Origin: Elmis aenea
Taxonomy: Eukaryota; Arthropoda; Insecta; Coleoptera; Elmidae
Direction: 5' to 3'
Assembly: GCA_947652605.1 (NCBI GenBank)
Contig: OX393577.1
Location: forward strand, 18,169,466 to 18,233,465
DNA: 64,000 nucleotides
Under the pieces are notes generated by a model. That model saw only the letters and a program-made list of their open reading frames with translations. It made no database searches and had not been told where the DNA came from. A program made the translations under genes and the position numbers. Positions 11,063-23,654 of this stretch are shown piece after piece. Every line of letters starts with the position of its first letter. Within the stretch, counting starts at the first letter, position 1.

Positions 11063-11992
11063 CGTATACTTCTTTTTTACTAATAAATGTCTCCCATTTG
11101 ACCCAAAATATCTGGCCACTTTACTCTAGGCATTGGCCTGGGGGCGCCAAAATACGAAGGCGCCAGTCTTACTTACCAAAAACTTTGCCTATGGGCGTTA
11201 GATACTCTTGCGCCGATCCTGGAGAGGTCATAGGTTTACGCATGGCAAAAAAAGGTACTTAATTTAATTTTATTTTTAATAATATTTGTTCTACTTAAAT
11301 TTTAAACTAACTGAAAGAGAATATTAAGAAGAACGTACTTACTTTTTAATTATAATTTTTTTCATAATAATTATAGTGTATAAATTTGTGAATTTGTCTT
11401 TTAAATAAACTTTTTTTTCTAGTTTAATTCCGACAGCCCATGTTCTTCAAATACGAATCTAATAAATTTTACAATGTTTCAAACGCTACCCTAATTTCTT
11501 TCATATTTACGTTTTGGAAAACCTAATTTTCCCAAGTGCATGTAAGCGGTTGGAATAGCACGGACCAAACGAAACCATATAATTGCACCTGCCGTATACA
11601 AAGCCGCCTTATTACATACACCGTAATTACAAGCTCATGCGCTTTTCTATGCCGCTAGGACAAAAACAAAAGCTGATTAAAAAGGATTACACGAGCGTCC
11701 TTTATGATTGCAGGATTCATTTTACTTTATGATGGGTTTTAAAAGTTTTTAATATCCAAAATGGAATTTTCAGATTACGCCACGAAAAGGATTCAATAAA
11801 ATATCAGCGCAGTGAGAATTAATCAGGCTGCAAATATTTATATTTAAGTATGGTTTTACTGATTCAAGGACGAAAGAAACGCTTAATTAGGGCCCTTGAT
11901 GTTCCTAGCTAATGCAGCGCTGGAGGCAGCATCAACACAATGCGAACAAAGCATGTAAAATTACAGCAAGAAGGTAATATTGGCAATGGAAT
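11063..11992. other. Mostly unrecognised; possible hAT end at 11,110-11,221
   Basis: The segment 11,110-11,221 ends cgccgatcctg, whose complement CAGGATCGGCGCAAG resembles a hAT terminus, but no matching duplication was found. Beyond about 11,400 the text includes a less AT-rich patch at 11,540-11,720 with no frame or motif I can identify. Confidence 0.4.
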
Positions 11993-12000
11993 GAAAAAAC

Positions 12001-12035
12001 GAAAAACGAAAAACGAAAAACGAAAAACGAAAAAC
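12001..12035. repeat. 7-bp microsatellite (GAAAAAC)5
   Basis: Five perfect head-to-tail copies of GAAAAAC, preceded by an imperfect unit at about 11,993-12,000. Confidence 0.95.
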
Positions 12036-13143
12036 TAAGAAAAATGTAGTAACAAATGAACGTGTAAATTATTCAAGTAATTAATTTTATTAACAATTGG
12101 TAGGTACCTAATAATGGTATACAATTAAGGAAATTAATGCGATCCTAAACCGAAATACATTTAAAGATGTTAAATACCACTCATTAAAGGCGTAAGAGAT
12201 TAAATTAGAATAATACTTTAAAAAATTCAACATAAAACTATACATAATTTTATAAACAGTATTAAAGATAGGTTTTATCAAAAAAAAAAGGAAAGGAATT
12301 TAAAAAATTTAATTATATTTGTGGTTTCTGTAATATAGAACGAATAAGAAATATTTAAACTTGTATAAAATTACATTAGTTATAAAAATCTATATTAAAT
12401 AAACCAATTAGTACTCGCGAAACATTCGTACAACACAAAACATGTAATAAATTTTGATCAAGTAAAGATATTAGATTAAAAAGAATACCGGTAGTAAAAA
12501 TATCGATTAGAGAATGAACTGAAATGTTTTACCACAATTTTAGATTTTAGATACAAAATTAGAACATATTATTTTGATATTAAACAAGTCTTCGTTGAAA
12601 TGAATCAATTTAATTTTAGATAAACATCGTTGCTCAACTTCAAAAAAAGATTACTAGAGTTATTTTTAGGTAAAAACAATTCTCGCAGAGCTAGCAGATC
12701 CCAAAATAGGAAAACTTCAAATAAAATATTGAATTCATTAATTCAAGGACCTTTGCAATTAACGGGATAAAATTTTGGGTGCATATTTGTAGGCTACTTT
12801 TTAATTTAATACTTATTATATGTACAGTGTGTTCAAAAAGTAACGTAACGGATCACTATCTCGTCTTGTGACAACTTTACAAAAACAGTTTTAAGTAAGT
12901 CAAAGTTGTTTGTGGTCATTTACCACATAACCTTAAATTATTTTCAACTATACACAGTGTTTTGTTTTTGCGCACCGATACGTCATTTTTTTTTAAACAT
13001 AACATCCAATATATTTTTTAAATTTTTAGATGTAAAATTGAATTCACTTTCAAAAATGTATAAAGTTTATTAATTTAAAATCAGTCGTTTTTAAGTTATT
13101 TCAGTTTTTATAAAAATATTGACAAAATCTATAGTCTAAAAAA
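12036..13143. other. AT-rich, nothing firmly recognised
   Basis: An acagtgtgttcaaaaagtaa word at about 12,825 resembles termini of dispersed insect MITEs, but no partner end was found. No coding signature is present. Confidence 0.4.
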
Positions 13144-13146
13144 AAT

Positions 13147-14343
13147 TATGATATTTCTCAACTTGGCCATGTCAGAACGAATTCCTTTAAAAGTTTGAGG
13201 GATACTATTGATACTATTTATCATGGTGATTTTTGACTAGCTAAAATTATAAAATAAAACACAGGGTGTTCCTTATGCCCGGTCCATTTAGTCAAACTTT
13301 AAGCACGAATATGTAAGTCAGTTTTTTTTTAATGAAACAACCTATGTATTTTTATATTTTCTTGTTGATGTTGTAAGTATCTTCAAAAACTATTAAAGGT
13401 CAATTATTAAGATTATTGCGGTTTTCTTGATAATTTACGCATACAAACACAATATTTAATAGCATTAAACTAGTAGGGTGGAAATATTTTAAAAATTTGT
13501 TTTAAATATCAAATGCAACTCTAATTTCATCTTTAAACTAAAAGATTTGCCAGATTATAAATTAATAAAAAAAAAAAGTCAGTAGGCACATAAAAATATA
13601 AATTTTATCTACATAAAAGTTTTATTCTCCATACTAATATGACCAAAATGCTTGCTTAGAAAGCATTTTGTATGATTACATGTTTAAATATACCTGAAAA
13701 GCACAGCTGATGTTTAAAAAACTATTAATATTAATAATATGAACTATCTACTGCTCCTATAAACAAAACATTTTAGTAACGTGACTTCGACTAGTCATAT
13801 GTTTAAAAATATCCAATAAACGATTTTCTAGTTAATTTTTTCGAACTAGTCCCAAAAAAAAATATTTTTTATGTCTTTTCCATAAAAAAATTATATTTTT
13901 ATTAAATTTGTATTTTTTTTTTATTGTTAAAAAAAACAATGCAAAATACAGTCAAAAGACAAAACTAAAGTTGCATTTGACGTTTAAAACAAATTTTCTA
14001 GGTATTTCCAAAGCCTACTAGGTTAATGCTATCAAATATTGTTTGTTTCTTTAAATTATCAAGAAAACCGCAATAACTGGAGAAATACTGATTTTAGACA
14101 TAATTGACCTGTAATAGTTATAGATAATTACATCTTCATTAAGAAAATGTAAACTTATTTAGGGTGTTCCATTTAAAATAACTGACTTATTCGTGTTTGA
14201 ATTTTGACTAAATGGACCGGGGAAAAGGAACTCCCTGTGTATTATTTTAAAATTTTAACTGGTCAAAAATTACTATGACACTGTTGTCCTTCCGGGTTTC
14301 TAAAGAATTCGTTCTGACATAGCCAAGTTATCAAAACATTACC
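13147..14343. mobile_element. Long palindromic (fold-back) element
   Basis: Two arms of about 400 bp are inverted copies of each other: 13,147-13,540 against 13,940-14,343. Anchors include aacttggccatgtcagaacg (left) against the complement of the right arm near 14,320, and cggtccatttagtc in both arms. An internal acagggtgttcc word sits in each arm. The loop (about 13,550-13,930) has a further small hairpin at 13,640-13,668. No coding sequence is present. RNA across the element would fold into a hairpin several hundred bases long. Confidence 0.75.
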
Positions 14344-15515
14344 GATTATCACACATAATGAAATAAGCTGATACTAATGCATTCTTTTATTAATAAAATT
14401 ACCCAATATCGACATTTAGGATTGAAGATATAATTAAATTGAACTTATTAGTTTTAACATTTTGGTGAATGCGCGGGGTACCTATACTTAATGAAATTAA
14501 TAAACACACCATTCAAAACTGACGAAGTCTATAAATCACGCTAATATATTAATATATCATACAACATTTTATAAAAGAAATAATTACACATTTTTAGAAA
14601 ATAATTTGACGATTTTTTTAGTTGAATGTAAGTTAATTTATAGTTAATAAATGCAACCGGGGTAAATGTTATAATTAATCATTGTACATGTGTATTAACA
14701 TAATTTAACAAATTGTAAAAGTTTTTATATTCAGTAATTTTATATGTTCTTAGATTGTGGCAAAGGTTTCGAGTTTATATACAATTTATTAATAAAATTT
14801 GATTTCTACTTTTTTTTACGTACCTTATTATTCATCAAGATATTAAATATTATTGACTTGGTTAGAAATCAGAACGAAAAACATAAAACACGAATTCAAA
14901 CTCACCGACACGTATTTAACAAAAATGAATTTTTGAAGACGAAAATTGTACGTAAATTACATCCGAACTCTTGTTTATGCCTTCGATGTTTCCTTTGAAG
15001 TAAAAAACTCGCAGATAAAACACGGATCTGAACAAAAAATAACGAGCACACTTCGTTCAAAAAGATTTTGCCTCGAGGATATGTACAAGTAAATGTACCA
15101 AATTGACAGTTTTTTTTAGCACAATGATTATATTAGGACTGCGGTCTTTAATATTTTTTATTTGCAGGTAACGTGGAATACAGATAACAAAGTTATGAAA
15201 TAAAAATTTACTTCAAAAAATAATATGCTTTAACGTACAGATTTTTTTTTAACAAAACCCTTTGAACACCAGAAAGTTTATATTTTTTTAAATAAAGTCC
15301 ACATTTCCTTATGCTCATATTTTAAAACCGTTTAAATACTGCAAAAATTGTAATTGTATATGTATAAACATTAGAGTCAAATAATTAGTGATTCAATGTA
15401 AATACCGGTTGTAACTGTATTCTGGTACACTTTTTTTTTTAATTTAGTTTTAATTTTAAACAATTTAAGTTTAAGTCATGCTAGGTGTAAAAAACCGGAT
15501 TATTTGAACATGTTT
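14344..15515. other. AT-rich, nothing recognised
   Basis: An 84-codon open frame at 14,744-14,998 has no motif I recognise and lies in low-complexity sequence, so I regard it as chance. Confidence 0.45.
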
Positions 15516-15518
15516 ACA

Positions 15519-16475
15519 TCATTTTTCACTTCCGATTTTCGCCGGAAATTACCCCAACTTTGTTATTTCAAATACCCTATACATTTTTACATCATTGGAA
15601 AGAAGAACAATTTTGGATACCTACATTTTTTTAATTCATTTTTATTCCCTCAAATAATTTTTGGACCAAAATTTATTATTTTATTAAGTGTGACCTGCAT
15701 AAATTGAATGTTATTGCGTCAGCAAGTCTCCAAAAATGGTTTTTGTAAATTTTAATTAACAATTTGGTTACTTTGATCTGCTTTGAAGGTTGTAGAATCG
15801 GTACTGGTTCATGCGGTTATTTAAAAAGAGTATTTTCTGACAGATGTAACAATACCAATAACTCATATTTATGTGGGAAAGCTGCTTCACAGACTTAAAA
15901 TATTTAAAACCTTATTAAAATATACTGTTCATCGCAGTATCTGTGGTTAATTACAACTAGTTATAACGAAATTTTTAATTTTTTTTAAATTCAGTATCTA
16001 TAGTAGTTGAACATAAAAGAACGATAATTTGTTTTTTTGCGATAAACAAGATATCTTAATAAGTTTTTATAATATCTTAAGTCTTTGACGCAGCTTTTTA
16101 GCATGAGTATAATTTATTAGTATTGGTGAATTTTTCTGAAAATACTTTATTTAAATAACCAGTACCATAAAAAAATTGACTTTCTGTCTTAAAATCGATT
16201 CTACAAGTTTCAAAGCAGACCAAAGTAACCTAAATGTCAATTAAAATTTTCAAAAAACTTTTTTTGGACACTTGTTGACATAATAAAGTTAAATTTATGC
16301 AGGTCACGGCACATTTAATAAAAAAATAAAATTTTATCCAAAAATTATTTAAGATTATAAAATTTAACGAAAATGGTGCTGTTATATTTGGCTTCGTCTA
16401 TCTAATAATGTAAAAATATACAGGGTGTTTTGTATGAAATAACAAAGTTAGTGTCATTTCCGGCAAAACAGGTTT
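15519..16475. mobile_element. Almost loop-less palindrome of about 950 bp
   Basis: The left arm (15,519-15,985) and right arm (15,990-16,475) are imperfect reverse complements, meeting near 15,988. Anchors are ccggaaat-accccaactttgttattt (left) against aacaaagttagtgtcatttccgg (right), and ggtactggtt-...-gttatttaaa against aaataaccagtacc. An acagggtgtttt word lies in the right arm near 16,420. The right-arm sequence recurs at 46,330-46,500 inside another palindrome. It is non-coding. Confidence 0.75.
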
Positions 16476-17196
16476 TTTTTGCAAATATCATACAATTTCA
16501 TTTATTTAAAATAAAAACTAAAGAAAAAAGGGTTTTACCCAAAGTCAGTTATACACCTAGTATATTAAAAAATATTACAAAATGGTTCGAATTACGACGC
16601 TCGCTTTACTGCAGCAACCCAGAAAATAATTGGATTATAAAGCAAAAAAAAATGCTATTCGCTTTGGTTTGTGCAAAAATATTTTTTTTTGTACTTATAT
16701 CATAATCGATTGCGTTTAATTATTTTTCTCATATACTTCAAATAATTTTCGATATTATATCATAAGCGACTTATTTAAATGCTTTATGAGAGCAGGATTT
16801 GTAATTCTTTTGGAGCAATTCCCCTTAGCAGATCATTATTTCCAGTTAATAATGTACAAGTATAACCAGAAAAGGCAATTTTCCAGAGAATAGAACTTCA
16901 AGATTTAAATTCAAGTGCTCTTTTGTTGTTTAATCTGATCGACGAAATCAAATCAAAGATGCATTTTTATTCATAAAAATGGGAATAAGACGTACTCCAC
17001 CTTCTTTCAACAAACAATTAGTTAAGGTAACGAGAAAGAAAGACACGATAATTCTCTTATTACGGTGGTTGATGGAATTAAAAAGTTATGTTAAAAAATT
17101 CTAGACAGATCTTAATATTTATAGATTAATGATAAAAAAATACTAAAACATTAGACAATACTTTAAAAGATAAAAGATAAAAAAATTTGATTGCTA
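16476..17196. other. No recognised feature
   Basis: AT-rich sequence. A 91-codon frame starting in the preceding palindrome (16,430-16,705) looks like chance. Confidence 0.4.
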
Positions 17197-17818
17197 TGTG
17201 ACAGATCGTACTGTACATAGACCGCACTGTTGGGGAAGAGTACTTATTACTTTAATATTTATTGTTGTTTATTATGGCTCGTGATCGTCTTTGTATGATG
17301 GTTGGACCCTCAAACGGTGTTTTACATAGTACACAGGTCTAGAGCAAATATTATACAGTAAGAAACAAATAAAACACAACAATTTTAACAACAAACTGCT
17401 TTATTTTTCGACTGGCTGTACATTTCTCGGTGGTTGGTTCTTAACTACCTAGGCGCGACTGTCCCAAAATGTTGGTTTCTGTTGCTAGCCCTTTTTTATT
17501 GTAGTTGCATCTTTGTCATTCTTTCCTATAAACACATATTTGTGCGAGTAGTTCGTTCTACTTATGATGAAAAATTATCAACAAATCTTTTGTTGATTGA
17601 CGAAACCCAAATGCTGGCGTTGTAGGACTCAAGTTATGACCGTAATATTTTAACGTTAATGTGTTTTACTAAAGTTGAAATCCTCATTACTTGGCCCTTT
17701 TAAAGTGTTACATGTTTTAGTAACTGATGTATAAGCATTTGTTGCAATGTTATTCATTTAAACGTACATGAAATAACATTGAAGTAAAAAAAAAAGAATT
17801 AATCTCAGGTTATTAACG
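17197..17818 (-). repeat. Second copy of the LTR-like repeat at 27,596-28,220
   Basis: It starts TGTGACAGATCGTACTGTAC and runs as the reverse complement of 27,620-28,220 for about 600 bp. Shared anchors include tttgagggtcc/ggaccctcaaa, gtacatttctcgg and aacaacaaactcctttattt-like text. The far end (ctcagg near 17,818) has lost the TGTCACA terminus seen in the other copy. Many substitutions and indels separate the copies. No gag or pol lies beside it. Confidence 0.6.
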
Positions 17819-18775
17819 ACATATTTTATATAAGACTTTTTCTTAAATTTCAGATTAAAGGGGCTTTTAAACATTATTAAATTCATAGCAATGGGCTCGG
17901 AAAAACGAAAGTTTCGGGTATTACCGGAATTTTTGATTTTTAACCTCGGAAATAGAAAAATAGTCAAGCCTTGGAAATTCCACTTTGGATAAGAAAGATT
18001 ATCATATACGTACTACGCAGATTGATACATCATATATTTCTAAAGAGTTATTTTATCCAAGTGTCACGAGTCGCCTCTGCGTTAAATATTATGCCAAAAA
18101 GAATATTTTAGATTACAATGATAAAGAAGTGGGTTCTCTTAATAACCGCAAAAATAATTATCACAATTCAATAACCCCCTCGATAGAATTCGTTAAATCC
18201 ATTATGAGCAACGAGAACAAACGCCTTCCGTTTTAATCACTTTTTTAATTAAAAAAGCTTCAACTAATCCAAATTTCGAGGACCATCTTGACCTTTAACG
18301 GTAATGAAAAACATCTGAAGAATTCTTAAAAAACTAATTTTAATTACTAAGAAATATGTTGAGTTCAGAAGTTTGAGGGTACTAGATGACATCAATAGAA
18401 GATTTCTTTTTATTTTACTTCACAGTGAATTTTGCTCCCGGTGTGTCCTGTATCTCAACGTGATATAAATATACTTCGCTAAAGAAAATATTTTTCCCAA
18501 ATGAGTGATAAAGTTTTTAATGGCTCGTAAAAAACATTGTAGATATCAGGTTAGCAGTTTAAGTTTAAACGCGATTAAAGCATTAATATATTAAATAATT
18601 GTAGATTTAATGTTATAATATGTAAGCTAAAACATTCTTAACCAATTTAATAAGTCGATAACACTAACTATATTTAGAGAAAATCAAACCATATATGGAC
18701 CACACGTCACTAATAAATGCTTGTTAAGTAAAAAAGAGATTTAAAAAAAATTCTAATATCAGTCTTCTTACTAAC
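17819..18775. other. No recognised feature
   Basis: Two short open frames (about 17,758-17,967 minus and 17,985-18,236 plus) show no motif. AT-rich. Confidence 0.4.
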
Positions 18776-18779
18776 AGTT

Positions 18780-19200
18780 CAGAAACTTGGGCACCAACAA
18801 GAGACAAAAACAAAGGATATGGAGGCAGACGATGAGATTTTTGAAAAGAATAGAAGGATGTAGACTAAATGATAAAATAAGCAACAATAAAATCAGTAAA
18901 AGACAAAGAAAACAATGAAGACAAACTAATTAAGATGGCTGGGAGAGACATCTACTACGCATGCCTAAAAGCAGGTACGCAATAATGGGATGGAAAACGA
19001 AGATTCAGGAAAAAAAAAGTAAAGGAAGACCAAGAATAAAATGGGAAAAGGAAGTGAGACATACATAGAAGAAAAGGGAGTCAGGTGAAGAGATGTGACA
19101 CAGTTAACCAATGATGGGCAAAGGTGGAAAAACATAATCAAGAACTAGGAAAAATATCTCAACACCGAAACGACCCAATTATAAAGAAGAAGAATGTAAT
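18780..19200 (+). pseudogene. RTE-like LINE, C-terminal coding tail and 3' end
   Basis: The plus strand reads a decayed tail of a non-LTR retrotransposon polyprotein: RIEGCRLNDKISNNKI, then WERHLLRMPKSR, MGWKTKIQEKKSKGRPRIKW and, in another frame, QLTNDGQRWKNI. The order (gets-R-x-P, basic GRPR-x-W block, final R-W-K) is what endonuclease/reverse-transcriptase LINEs carry after the polymerase. It ends in an AAGAAGAAG-type tail near 19,195. The polymerase domain is absent, and stops and frame changes are frequent. A relative on the minus strand is at 29,520-29,860. Confidence 0.65.
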
Positions 19201-20286
19201 TTGGAGCTGAATTTAATGTTAAAAAAATGCCAAAACTAGGAAAAATATCATGTACCTACAGAAGAACCCGATTAAAAAGAAGATGACAAAAAATATGCAA
19301 AATTAAACTTTAATAAGGATTTTTTTTTAAACAACTGAATGGATATAAACCAAAACTCTCTTAAAATTAAGAAGTTACATAGCTAAAGAGTTCTTCCTTG
19401 AACACCCTGTGTACTTTGTCATCAAATACAATGGTGAAATTTGTAATCAAAAACTTGTTTATAAAAGTAACTGGTTAATTTTATGACGAAGCTCTTGCAG
19501 ATGCTGTCCCGCATGGTTGAGTAGTGCACAGTTAAATATACCCAGGATTTAACAATGTGGTGGTTCACAGAAACATCATTAAACAGTTCTCAAACTTCTT
19601 GATATGATCGTCCTTAATCACCAACCAACGCCACGAATAATTACGACATCAAAGCGCGCTTTGAGGCATCTAACTGGAAGATCATACTCAAAAACTAAAT
19701 ATGGTTTAATAAAATCATACGAGAGCAAAACATTTTTACGCAACTCCATATGCGAAAATTTTAAAATTACGTTTCGCGAACGGATAAATTATAAAAATAT
19801 ATCACGTAATTACAATAATTGCCTCTATGATCTTATAAATACTTATTAAGCTTTGAAAAATATTATAAAAGAACTATACTAGTTATTGGAAATGTTAATG
19901 TAACCTCCATGTTGTGATAACACTAAATCGCTGTGATGAGCTGTAATCCAGAGTTAGCCACGATTATCATTAATTAGTTTGTAAGCTAGGTTATGATAGG
20001 GTATGTGGGTGTGAATGACTTATTGTCTGAGGAAAAGATTTATACTACCGTTCGAGATTACTTTGCAAGTATTCCGAAAGAAGACTGGTTGGAAGTTTTA
20101 AAGGAATTGAAAGTAAAAATGCAAGTGTATTATAGCTGAAGGATAATACTCTAAACGCACTTAAAATAAAATCTTAGAAAATATTAAACGTGTTTTTTAT
20201 ACTCAATTAATTTAGCTTAATCCTCCGATGAAGTCTAATTCATGAAAAATACCAATTAATAGACCAATTTGAAACAAGGTGCGTAA
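19201..20286. other. No recognised feature
   Basis: An open frame of 81 codons (19,604-19,849) has no motif I recognise. A gaacaccctgtgtac word at 19,398 resembles palindrome-family ends but stands alone. Confidence 0.4.
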
Positions 20287-20288
20287 TA

Positions 20289-21530
20289 AGGTCCAAAAGT
20301 TTCCGGCCCAAACATGTTAGAACAAGTCTGAACAGGTCTAACTTCTTCAACCTCCTCTCCTTTGTTCTGTTGCGCTCCAGTTATAATTTTTTTTGCAATA
20401 CTATCAATAGCACTTCTGTCCTTAGTTTAAGCTCTGTTGAAAAATATTTTAAAATGTTTAAACTCGAGTGTCGTGCGGTCATTAAATTTTTGACGAGAGG
20501 GGGCAAAAGCCCAGTAGAAATCAAACGACGCTTAGACGCTGTGTGGCGAATCTTTCCTATCATAAGCTACGGTTAAAGAATGGGCTAAGCAGTTTCGGCT
20601 AGGGAGAGATTCGATAATGACAATGCTTGTCAAGGCAGGCCTGCAGAACAACTCATTCCAGAAACAATTACGCTGGTGCAACAAGTGTTAAAGGATACGC
20701 GACTAAAAACTAAAGAATTGGCAGCAAGGTGTGGACTTTCGATAACCTCGGTGCTTAGAATTCTACAGGACCATCTTGGTTTGAATAAAGTGAGTGCAAG
20801 ATGTGTCCCCAAACTTTTGAGTGTTTTCCAAAAACAACGACGTGTGGAATGATGTACTGAATTTTTAGCACTTTGCGGGCTAGAAAAAAATGTGATTGAC
20901 TCAATTGCGACGGGAGATGAAACCATGGTTCTGTACCATTATCCCCCGTCTAAACGGGAATCTATGGAGTGGCGTCATCCTGGATCCTCACGGCCAATAA
21001 AATCATAAGTGACACAATCTCAAAAAAATATCATGGCCACCATCTTTTGAGATTCTTAAGGGATTTTGCTAATTGACTTTAAGGAACGAAATACTACAGT
21101 TACTGGTGGATTATATTATGCGTCATTAATACACAAATTAAAGGATGCCGTAAAAATAAACGTCGCGGAAAGCTGTCTTGGGGAGTGAGGTTATTAAACG
21201 ACAATGCGCAGTGCACACTGCAGCTGCTGTGAAAGCAGTTATTCAGCAATGTGTGGTTTTCAGAAATTAAATCACCCACATTACAGTCCCAATCTCTAGC
21301 TCCTAGGGACTATTTTTTATTTTCTGTTGAAGTCGGACCTGCGTGGGAGAATACAAATGTGAAGAAGTCATTTCGGCAGTTTTAAAATAGGTATTTTAAG
21401 GACAAAAGTTCAGATTATCTTTTTAGTGATATAGAAAGATTAATTAGTCGTTCTTAAACATATATCGAAAAATAAAACTGATTGATTCTATTTCCTCTTA
21501 AATACCCTTGGGCCGAAAACTTTAGGACCT
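20289..21530 (+). mobile_element. Mariner transposon with both TIRs and TA duplication
   Basis: A complete-length but inactive 1,242-bp element. The left TIR AGGTCCAAAAGTTTCCGGCC and the complement of the right TIR AGGTCCTAAAGTTTTCGGCC differ at two positions over 22 bp. Both ends are flanked by TA (20,287-20,288 and 21,531-21,532), the mariner target duplication. The interior holds one decayed DD34D transposase gene. Ends and length are preserved while the gene is broken, so the copy could at most be moved in trans. Confidence 0.93.
20449..21465 (+). pseudogene. Mariner transposase (DD34D), multiply broken
   Basis: The intact protein would cut and paste the element. The N-terminal helix-turn-helix begins MFKLECRAVIKFLTRGGKSP at about 20,454. 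The linker and second helix follow (TLVQQVLKDTRLKTKELAAR, then VLRILQDHLGLNKVSARCVP). The first catalytic aspartate lies in ATGDETMVLYHY (about 20,908-20,943), the second in LLNDNAQ (about 21,195), and the third position in LAPRDYFLF (about 21,300-21,325). The C-terminal KCEEVISAVLK and DIERLISRS blocks follow. At least three stops or frameshifts (near 20,575, 20,852 and 21,006, and beyond) disable it. Confidence 0.88.
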
Positions 21531-21532
21531 TA

Positions 21533-22520
21533 CCACGTATGTACATATTTATTAACAAACTTTTAACGAAAAGCTACGTAAACCAAGATAGTTTAAGTCA
21601 AAGATTTTTAAAAGTATGTGAAAATTAATTTCAATTTCATTTTATCATACGTGTCCAGTCCACTTCTATTCCTTAAAAAAAAAAGACAAACATTTTTTTT
21701 TATGAGCGTATACAATCCGTACAGCAACGATCAAATTAACACATCACAAATCTACAACACTATGCCGTAATTTGTGTGTCATTTATTTTTGTTATTTAAT
21801 AATAAGACAACAACAGCGTAACTGACGAAAGATCAATACTTAAGTAAAACAACTTGACTAATTAATTGCCTTCCATACAGAAACAAAACAAAGAGAATTT
21901 TATCAAGTAGGAAACTTCTCGAATCCTGTCTAAAGTGTTACCGTTGTAAGAAGTACTGTGTAGCAAATTTCGCGTTAACACACCCTTCCGGAAAATAATT
22001 AAAACGGTTTTGACATACCTTACATCATATTAAAAATATTTGCGATTTAATAGCTTGCTTTGTTTATAAAAATTGCGTTAATATTAAAGTAATTTTGTCA
22101 TGGCATGGGTTATTAAATTACTGCACAGTATTTATAGTTTCATTGATAAGCAATGCAGCGTTGTTATAAAATATTAAATTATATTTCACTGCTAAATTTC
22201 ATCAAAGAGCAAAACATTCCTGACATTTAATAACATTTTGAGTTAATTTAAAAGTTAATATTTTTGACGATAAAATTTTGCTACGCATCGTCTCTTCCAC
22301 AATCTCGATATTATAAATAGGTAACGCTATATCAAAAATTATTTTGTTCAAAGGTGGTGATGGTATGGAAAACTGGCGTCTTAGCTTATACCATCCTTTT
22401 GTATTAATTTTGTCAAGTAAAGTCCCATACAATAATGTGCAAATTTATTATTAATAAAAATAAACCACAAGTTTGAAAATTAAAATAAAAGACTATTAAT
22501 TTTTTATTAACAAAAAATAA
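21533..22520. other. No recognised feature
   Basis: AT-rich DNA without a coding or repeat signature. The minus-strand frame at 22,202-22,432 has no motif. Confidence 0.4.
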
Positions 22521-22524
22521 GTTA

Positions 22525-22715
22525 AACTAAAGTAACTGTTGAAATTGTCCCCAGCCTTGTTCCATGCACAAGTTTACACGCCTCCTCATGCTATTAAAAG
22601 CATTTTGAACTTTACTGACGTTATGGTTGCACATTCTTCAACAATTCTTTGTTCTAGTTCTTTCAAATTAGCTACAGGAGTTCTAAAAATCCTATTTTTG
22701 AAGTAAGGGAACACA
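22525..22715 (-). pseudogene. Tc/mariner-like transposase, extreme C-terminus
   Basis: The minus strand reads YFKNRIFRTPVANLKELEQR, then IVEECATI and, after a stop, CAWNKAGDNFN. This resembles the closing segment of Tc1/mariner-superfamily transposases of insects (x-V-x-x-T-x-P-x-x-x-x-x-L-K-x-R-I, ending C-x-x-N-x-G-x-x-F-x-x-L). Only about 60 codons remain. The catalytic part is missing, and the fragment abuts a LINE fragment at 22,741. Confidence 0.6.
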
Positions 22716-22740
22716 AAGTAGTTCAGAATCGTTTAACAAG

Positions 22741-23610
22741 TTGACCTCGGAGGAAACTCAACTTGTGTATGCAAACTTATCGGCCGGTCAAAAAAAACCT
22801 TGCGAAGAAAAGCTATGGGTTCTTGTGGCAATCCGAAATGTACTTCAATTCCTCAATAAAGACGAACACACGATGGTCATGTGTGTTGATCTCTCAAAAG
22901 CTTTCGATAGTGTTGACTACGAGATACTGCTAACGAAATTAGAACACTACGAGGGACCGCCCACAACCTTATAAAATCTTATCTCTCGGAAAGAAACCAA
23001 TATGTTACCGGAAAAGACTCGTCAGGTAGATTTCTTAAATCTAACAAAAAAAAAATCAAAAAGGAGTCCCGCAATGATCAATCTTAGGCCTCCTCTTATA
23101 CATACTGTACACTAATGATCTTGCAAATTTTACCAAAACTTCCCTTATACAATTTGCCGATGACACATCTGCTATTATTAGTGACTCGGATTCCAAAAAT
23201 TCTGAACAAAAACTCTTTGACCGTTTAGGCCAACTTCAATATTGGTTCACCTTAAACAAATTAACCTTAAACGTCAATAAAACTCAAGTAATAACATTTT
23301 CACAAAGTAAAATAACCTCCGACTTAAATCTTCAAAATAATTCCACAACTATAAATGTTGTAAATAAAATATTATTTCTTGGTCTATGTATTGACTCTAG
23401 ACTGGACTGGTCATACCACATCAAACGTCTGTCACAAAGCCTGCCACGGCACCCTTTCGCATTAAAAAACCTTAAAAAAATGGTCAATACAAACGCGGCC
23501 AAAACTGCTTATCATGCATACCTATGTTGAATCTAGGTTACGCTATGCTGTAATTTTCGGGGTAACGCTAGTGACTCTGAACTCCTCATGTAATTGAGTT
23601 TTCCGAGCCA
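22741..23610 (+). pseudogene. Non-LTR reverse transcriptase fragment (Jockey/CR1-like)
   Basis: A plus-strand LINE fragment missing both ends. The first frame holds VAIRNVLQFLNKDEHTMVMC and VDLSKAFDSVDYEILLTKLE, the polymerase A box. After frameshifts near 22,955 and 23,075 come ILGLLLYILYTNDLANF and the catalytic FADDTSAI box at about 23,155. Further on are QYWFTLNKLTLNVNKTQVI and LFLGLCIDSRLDWSYHI, the thumb region, decaying after 23,500. The polymerase core is recognisable, but no endonuclease or 3' tail is present. The right edge abuts a hAT fragment on the other strand. Confidence 0.85.
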
Positions 23611-23654
23611 ATCTTCATTAATGAATGAACTTGCCAATACATGTTTCTTTTCTA

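Noticed and set aside
9863..11221. CAGGGCCGG at 9,863 and the complement of CAGGATCGG at 11,221 as ends of one hAT element
   Set aside because: The 8-bp flanks (cagatagt and gagaggtc) do not match and the interior is a mix of other fragments, so the ends are probably from different copies.
12001..12035. Short regular repeat as a CRISPR-like array
   Set aside because: The units are contiguous 7-mers without spacers in a eukaryotic context.
14744..14998. 84-codon frame as a small protein gene
   Set aside because: No motif, low-complexity composition, and no recognisable promoter or splice context.
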